Assembly: GCA_030145485.1 (NCBI GenBank)
Contig: JAQYVP010000116.1
Span: forward strand, 1-44,434
Length of the DNA: 44,434 bases
From: Chromatiales bacterium
GTDB lineage: Bacteria; Pseudomonadota; Gammaproteobacteria; Chromatiales; Chromatiaceae
Reading direction: 5' to 3'
Shown: positions 42,301 through 44,434 of the stretch, piece by piece
How the letters are laid out: the number at the start of each line of letters is the position of its first letter
Position numbering within the stretch: the first letter of the stretch is position 1
Program-made: the position numbers and the translations under genes
Notes under the pieces: generated by a model
Database searches by the model: none
What the model saw: the letters and a program-made list of their open reading frames with translations, nothing else
Told to the model about the DNA's origin: nothing

Positions 42301-42632
42301 CGGATCTGCGCACCGGCCTGCCGCGACAGATGATCGAGATTCACGAGGCGATGCGTCTGCACGTGATGGTGGAAGCGAGTGTTGAAATCCTGACAAAAGT
42401 CTATCAACGCCAACCGCCGCTGCAGCAGTTGATCGGCAATGGCTGGCTGCTGGTCTCTGCGCTCGATCCCGACACGGGCGAAATCTCGCTGTTTGATCCA
42501 CAACAGGGTTTTATTCCCTGGGATGGTAGAGTAAAGCCACTGCATTCAGTTCAGCAGTCATCGGACTGGTACGCGGGGCATATGCAACCGCTACAGCCGG
42601 TTTTGCTGAAACAGGAGACGCTGCATGCTTAA
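39366..42632 (+). CDS. dabA: DabA, carbonic-anhydrase-like subunit of the DAB inorganic carbon transporter (DUF2309/UPF0753)
   Basis: The 1088-residue protein matches DUF2309. The zinc-site residues of DabA are present in the right pattern: Cys561-x-Asp563 in LIFCMDEREEAIRRH, then His752 (LFGHGSSSENNPHAS) and Cys767 (YDCGACSGNHSGPNARAF). The 15-residue spacing of His to Cys equals that of the characterised Halothiobacillus DabA (His524/Cys539). DabA with DabB takes up CO2 and traps it as bicarbonate, driven by a cation gradient, feeding carboxysomes or Rubisco. The protein is longer than the founding member (~830 residues), as in the larger DabA subfamilies. It is peripheral and cytosolic. 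Confidence 0.95.
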   Translation: MKNRDEIPDIRARLKHLIEHFEHVLPAQAPIKDFVHHNTLHGFEHLTFPDALQAVHELTGAYGYEPAEKYRGYYQQGRILEKDLRAVLEADPELEAQQQITHSLTRGDVYLAAMLHPLNSVTACQLNWQIEEQYALKSFQPDILQHSRERLLSASGGSEAEAITGLWQACMQVLKIDPQFLHPEELADMSAEYAEELLAAHAESEQVESVDNLLLHRLVHKESDHLQTQLWSQVGDEITLRGLLKKLTGHDVMDDYRPALLRHLASWLDQGVAAWRNGDSSAGFFHAWRASAMEDLVQYDTQMPDWQDQLLLVPDDPFEAIIVELEQLGLAQDAWEGYLQRVALELPGWSGMFLWRHLHPGYEDQAAAVDMLDYLAVRLVLERLYAQCLTRRKWRIEATLPTIRWYFQHHRSEFFVRYTLYNKRLPEFLSNRAQRLAGQDLMREEDYTPWTIVADMIWNWQQSPSYDRPGCHTPYRHGWQLFRLAQSLGMDAGSIQLLDDAQIAMIFDCLQRLDEQKSGFVWLQAYEFNYRDQFLNAVSNNRSRGRWRERNERPVAQLIFCMDEREEAIRRHIEVLAPEVETLGAAAFYNTVINWKGLDDDKVTPLCPVVRTPSHELDEIPGKSATELYELHRTRYRKRILVKNLLCQDVRRNLLTSTLAIVLAAPAALATLVGKVAAPLQFGRFSACMRKGIDLEVPTTLALTADASAPEGTVEHNRHGFSDLEQAQIVGQLLRTIGLTQGFAPLAVLFGHGSSSENNPHASAYDCGACSGNHSGPNARAFAQMANRSRIRELLLEQEIDIPKDVWFVGAFHNTGSEEIIWFDIEMMPLRFHQQFEQLRSKIAQATQHSAHERCRKFASAPKKPTLARAVSHIAGRSFDFSQARPELGHATNASAIIGRRSVSQGLFLDRRTFLISYDPTTDADGAIIEQLLLSNGPVGAGINLEYYFSTVNNDYFGCGTKVMHNVTGFFGVMEGANSDLRTGLPRQMIEIHEAMRLHVMVEASVEILTKVYQRQPPLQQLIGNGWLLVSALDPDTGEISLFDPQQGFIPWDGRVKPLHSVQQSSDWYAGHMQPLQPVLLKQETLHA

Positions 42633-44154
42633 TCAAATCGCGTGGCTGGTTCCACTGTTACCGCTGCTGGCAGCGGCGTGCATAGGGATTGGTTTTGTGC
42701 TGGGAGTCAATCGGGGCGAGTCAGGAGAGCGGCAGACATATCTGCTAGCCGTCGGCGCCATCGTAGCCTCTTTTGTGTTGATGCTGGCGCTGGATATTCA
42801 CGCCATGATCGATGGCATTCCCGGCTACCTGCTCTATGGCGAATGGTTTCACAGCGGGGAATTCACTTTTTCCATCAGTCTGTTGCTGGATGGACTGGGG
42901 CTCGTTTTTGGAACCTTGTTCGCTTTGCTGCTGTTGATTGCGATACGTTTTTCAGTCAATTACATGCACCGCGAAGCGGGTTTTCAGCGCTTCTTCATGA
43001 TCCTCAGCCTGTTTGCCTCGGCGATGCTGCTGATCGTGCTGGCAGGCAGCGGCACTCTCACCTTCGTTGGCTGGGAGTTGGCCGGTGTCAGTTCCTATCT
43101 GCTGATTGGTTATGCGATCGATCGCAACACTGCAACGCAAAATGCCAACTATGCCTTCATTACCAACCGAATCGGCGATGCCGGATTCATACTGGGGCTG
43201 TTTGTCTCCCTGTCGATGTTTGGCACCACCGAGTGGACACTGTTGTCGTCGCTCGAGAGTGACCAGCAGACGCTGTTGCGGGGCATGCTGATCGCCGGAT
43301 TCCTGGTGGCTGCGCTGGCAAAATCGGCACAGCTCCCTTTTGCCGCCTGGATCAGCAAGGCGCTCGAGGGGCCGACGCCATCCAGTGCGATTTTCTACGG
43401 TTCACTGATGGTGCATGCCGGTGTCTTTCTGGTGATTCGCCTGCAGCCATTGATCGAGCAGACGCCGGTAATGATGTGGGTGCTGGTGTTTATCGGTGGA
43501 TTGACAGCGCTGTATGGATGGCTTGCCGGCCTGGTGCAGACGGATGTCAAGAGTTCACTGATGTTTTCTACCACCTCCCAGGTGGGTTTGATGTTCGTCA
43601 GCTGTGGGCTTGGCTGGTTTGAATTTGCAGCATGGTATCTGGCGCTGCATGCGATCTGGCGCGCCTATCAGTTTCTGGCCTCACCGGGGCTGATGCACAT
43701 GGTTACGCGTGCTGCGCGCCCGGCGCCATCCTGGCTGGCGCGGCAGCAGTCGCTCTACACCGTGGCGCTGCAGCGCCTGTGGCTCGAGCAGCTGGCAGAA
43801 TGGCTGCTGATTCGTCCAGTCGATGCGCTTTCCCGGGAGTTGGTGGACTTCGATGACAAGGTGGTCAACCGCATTGCCGGACTGCCGAACGAGCAAAGCA
43901 GCCTGACTCGTGGCGGAGAGAGCCAGTGGGTCACCAACATCGGTCGAGGGCGTGGTTTCGCCGGCAGGACAATGGAGAAAACCGCCAACGCCATGCACTG
44001 GTTTGAAGAGCATCTGATCCTCAAGGGCAGCGGCGATGGCCTGCTGGGCGTGATTCAACACCTGGGTCTCTATATGCAGCGCGTGGAGCAGTTGCTGGCG
44101 CAGCCCCGTTATCTGGTGCTGATGATCCTGGCGACCTTTGCGGTCATCATTTAA
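42625..44154 (+). CDS. dabB: DabB, NuoL-like membrane subunit of the DAB inorganic carbon transporter
   Basis: The 509-residue membrane protein is of the proton-conducting NuoL/MrpA family. Landmarks are LTFVGWELAGVSSYLLIGYAI (conserved Glu), ANYAFITNRIGDAGF, AKSAQLPFAAWISKALEGPTPSSA (conserved Lys and Glu) and DVKSSLMFSTTSQVGLMFV. It overlaps dabA by eight bases, the signature arrangement of DAB operons. It would couple proton or Na+ entry to DabA. A long hydrophilic segment (about residues 360-470) precedes a last helix. It is the third gene of the operon after the NuoM-like gene. Confidence 0.93.
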   Translation: MLNQIAWLVPLLPLLAAACIGIGFVLGVNRGESGERQTYLLAVGAIVASFVLMLALDIHAMIDGIPGYLLYGEWFHSGEFTFSISLLLDGLGLVFGTLFALLLLIAIRFSVNYMHREAGFQRFFMILSLFASAMLLIVLAGSGTLTFVGWELAGVSSYLLIGYAIDRNTATQNANYAFITNRIGDAGFILGLFVSLSMFGTTEWTLLSSLESDQQTLLRGMLIAGFLVAALAKSAQLPFAAWISKALEGPTPSSAIFYGSLMVHAGVFLVIRLQPLIEQTPVMMWVLVFIGGLTALYGWLAGLVQTDVKSSLMFSTTSQVGLMFVSCGLGWFEFAAWYLALHAIWRAYQFLASPGLMHMVTRAARPAPSWLARQQSLYTVALQRLWLEQLAEWLLIRPVDALSRELVDFDDKVVNRIAGLPNEQSSLTRGGESQWVTNIGRGRGFAGRTMEKTANAMHWFEEHLILKGSGDGLLGVIQHLGLYMQRVEQLLAQPRYLVLMILATFAVII

Positions 44155-44159
44155 AAAAG

Positions 44160-44185
44160 TTGGCAGTCGTCAGTTTGCAGTAAAT
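44160..44185 (+). repeat. TTGGCAGTCGTCAG repeat, right copy
   Basis: TTGGCAGTCGTCAG (44160-44173) continues into TTTGCAGTAAA. It is a direct repeat of 37724-37737, so the two copies flank the whole three-gene DAB operon. Confidence 0.6.
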
Positions 44186-44306
44186 TATGAGTAGCAGATA
44201 GCAGTATCCCGATAGATTGTCGCCAACAGCCATGTTTATTCTGGACAATATTTGAAATAGGGTGCAGTATCAAATTCAATAACCATACTAAAAAAAGGAG
44301 AGCAAT

Positions 44307-44434
44307 ATGCAAATTGTCATGGGGTTTGTCGGGATTGCCGCACTCATCCTCATCGCCGTCATATTTTCTAGCAACCGTAAAGCGATCAGTCTGCGAACCG
44401 TCGGCGGAGCTTTCGCGCTGCAGGCGTCAATCGC
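44307..44434 (+). CDS. Start of a NupC-type concentrative nucleoside transporter (partial)
   Basis: Only 42 codons are inside the window. The ATG at 44307 has a strong AAAGGAGAG ribosome site. The protein begins with a helix, MGFVGIAALILIAVIFSSN, followed by RKAISLRTVGGAFALQ. That motif, a helix then N-R-x-A-I-x-x-R-T-V-x-G-x-x-A-L-Q, is the typical N-terminus of concentrative nucleoside transporters (CNT/NupC), which bring nucleosides in with H+ or Na+. The rest is beyond the right edge. Confidence 0.78.
   Translation, partial: MQIVMGFVGIAALILIAVIFSSNRKAISLRTVGGAFALQASI

Overview
The window looks like a chromosomal segment of a marine or sediment gammaproteobacterium living at the oxic/anoxic boundary, probably a sulfur-oxidising-type chemolithoautotroph. 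This is inferred from gene content: a complete high-affinity cbb3 oxidase set, a DAB-type inorganic carbon pump, and a molybdenum respiratory reductase. Numerous dispersed palindromic intergenic repeats fit the same picture. No rRNA, tRNA or CRISPR array was seen.

The most notable system is at 10.98-16.61 kb: two di-haem cytochrome c peroxidase-like genes, a Tat-exported Rieske protein and an arsenite-oxidase-like Mo-bis-MGD catalytic subunit. This set and order match the dissimilatory iodate reductase cluster (idrP-idrP-idrB-idrA) rather than arsenite oxidase. A perfect FNR/ANR palindrome (TTGATCCAGATCAA) lies upstream, and a strong intrinsic terminator closes the operon. Just downstream (16.6-19.4 kb) is a gene graveyard: a HigBA toxin-antitoxin pair, a second copy of the idrA 3' end with its own terminator, a 5'-truncated ATP-binding regulator fused to an antisense internal idrA fragment, the tail of a REP-associated transposase, and a doubly frameshifted gluconate permease relic. 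A second idrA therefore once existed here or passed through.

Left part (0-10.7 kb): a membrane protein, a nitrilase and a cupin lie between two direct copies of a 100-bp repeat. Next come a double-CDGSH/glutamate-synthase fusion, a pirin divergent from a LysR regulator, a stand-alone diiron/MBL (ODP-like) protein, a small secreted protein, two MITE-like palindromic elements and an LtaS/MdoB-type sulfatase-fold membrane enzyme.

Middle (19.4-25.9 kb): glycerate kinase, a Phd/VapC-type toxin-antitoxin pair, an AEC transporter, a DUF3047 protein, a serine beta-lactamase-fold hydrolase, a pair of small membrane proteins and an anchored protein of unknown function.

Right part (26.2-44.4 kb): ccoNOQP plus a 45-aa membrane peptide, then ccoG-ccoH-ccoI-ccoS. 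These make the cbb3 oxidase and its copper/assembly factors, with an FNR-like site upstream. fabA and proS follow on the minus strand. A three-gene DAB operon (NuoM-like, DabA, DabB) comes next, and the window ends in the start of a nupC-type nucleoside transporter. Together the genes describe electron flow to O2 at low oxygen or to iodate without oxygen, plus energy-coupled CO2/bicarbonate uptake.
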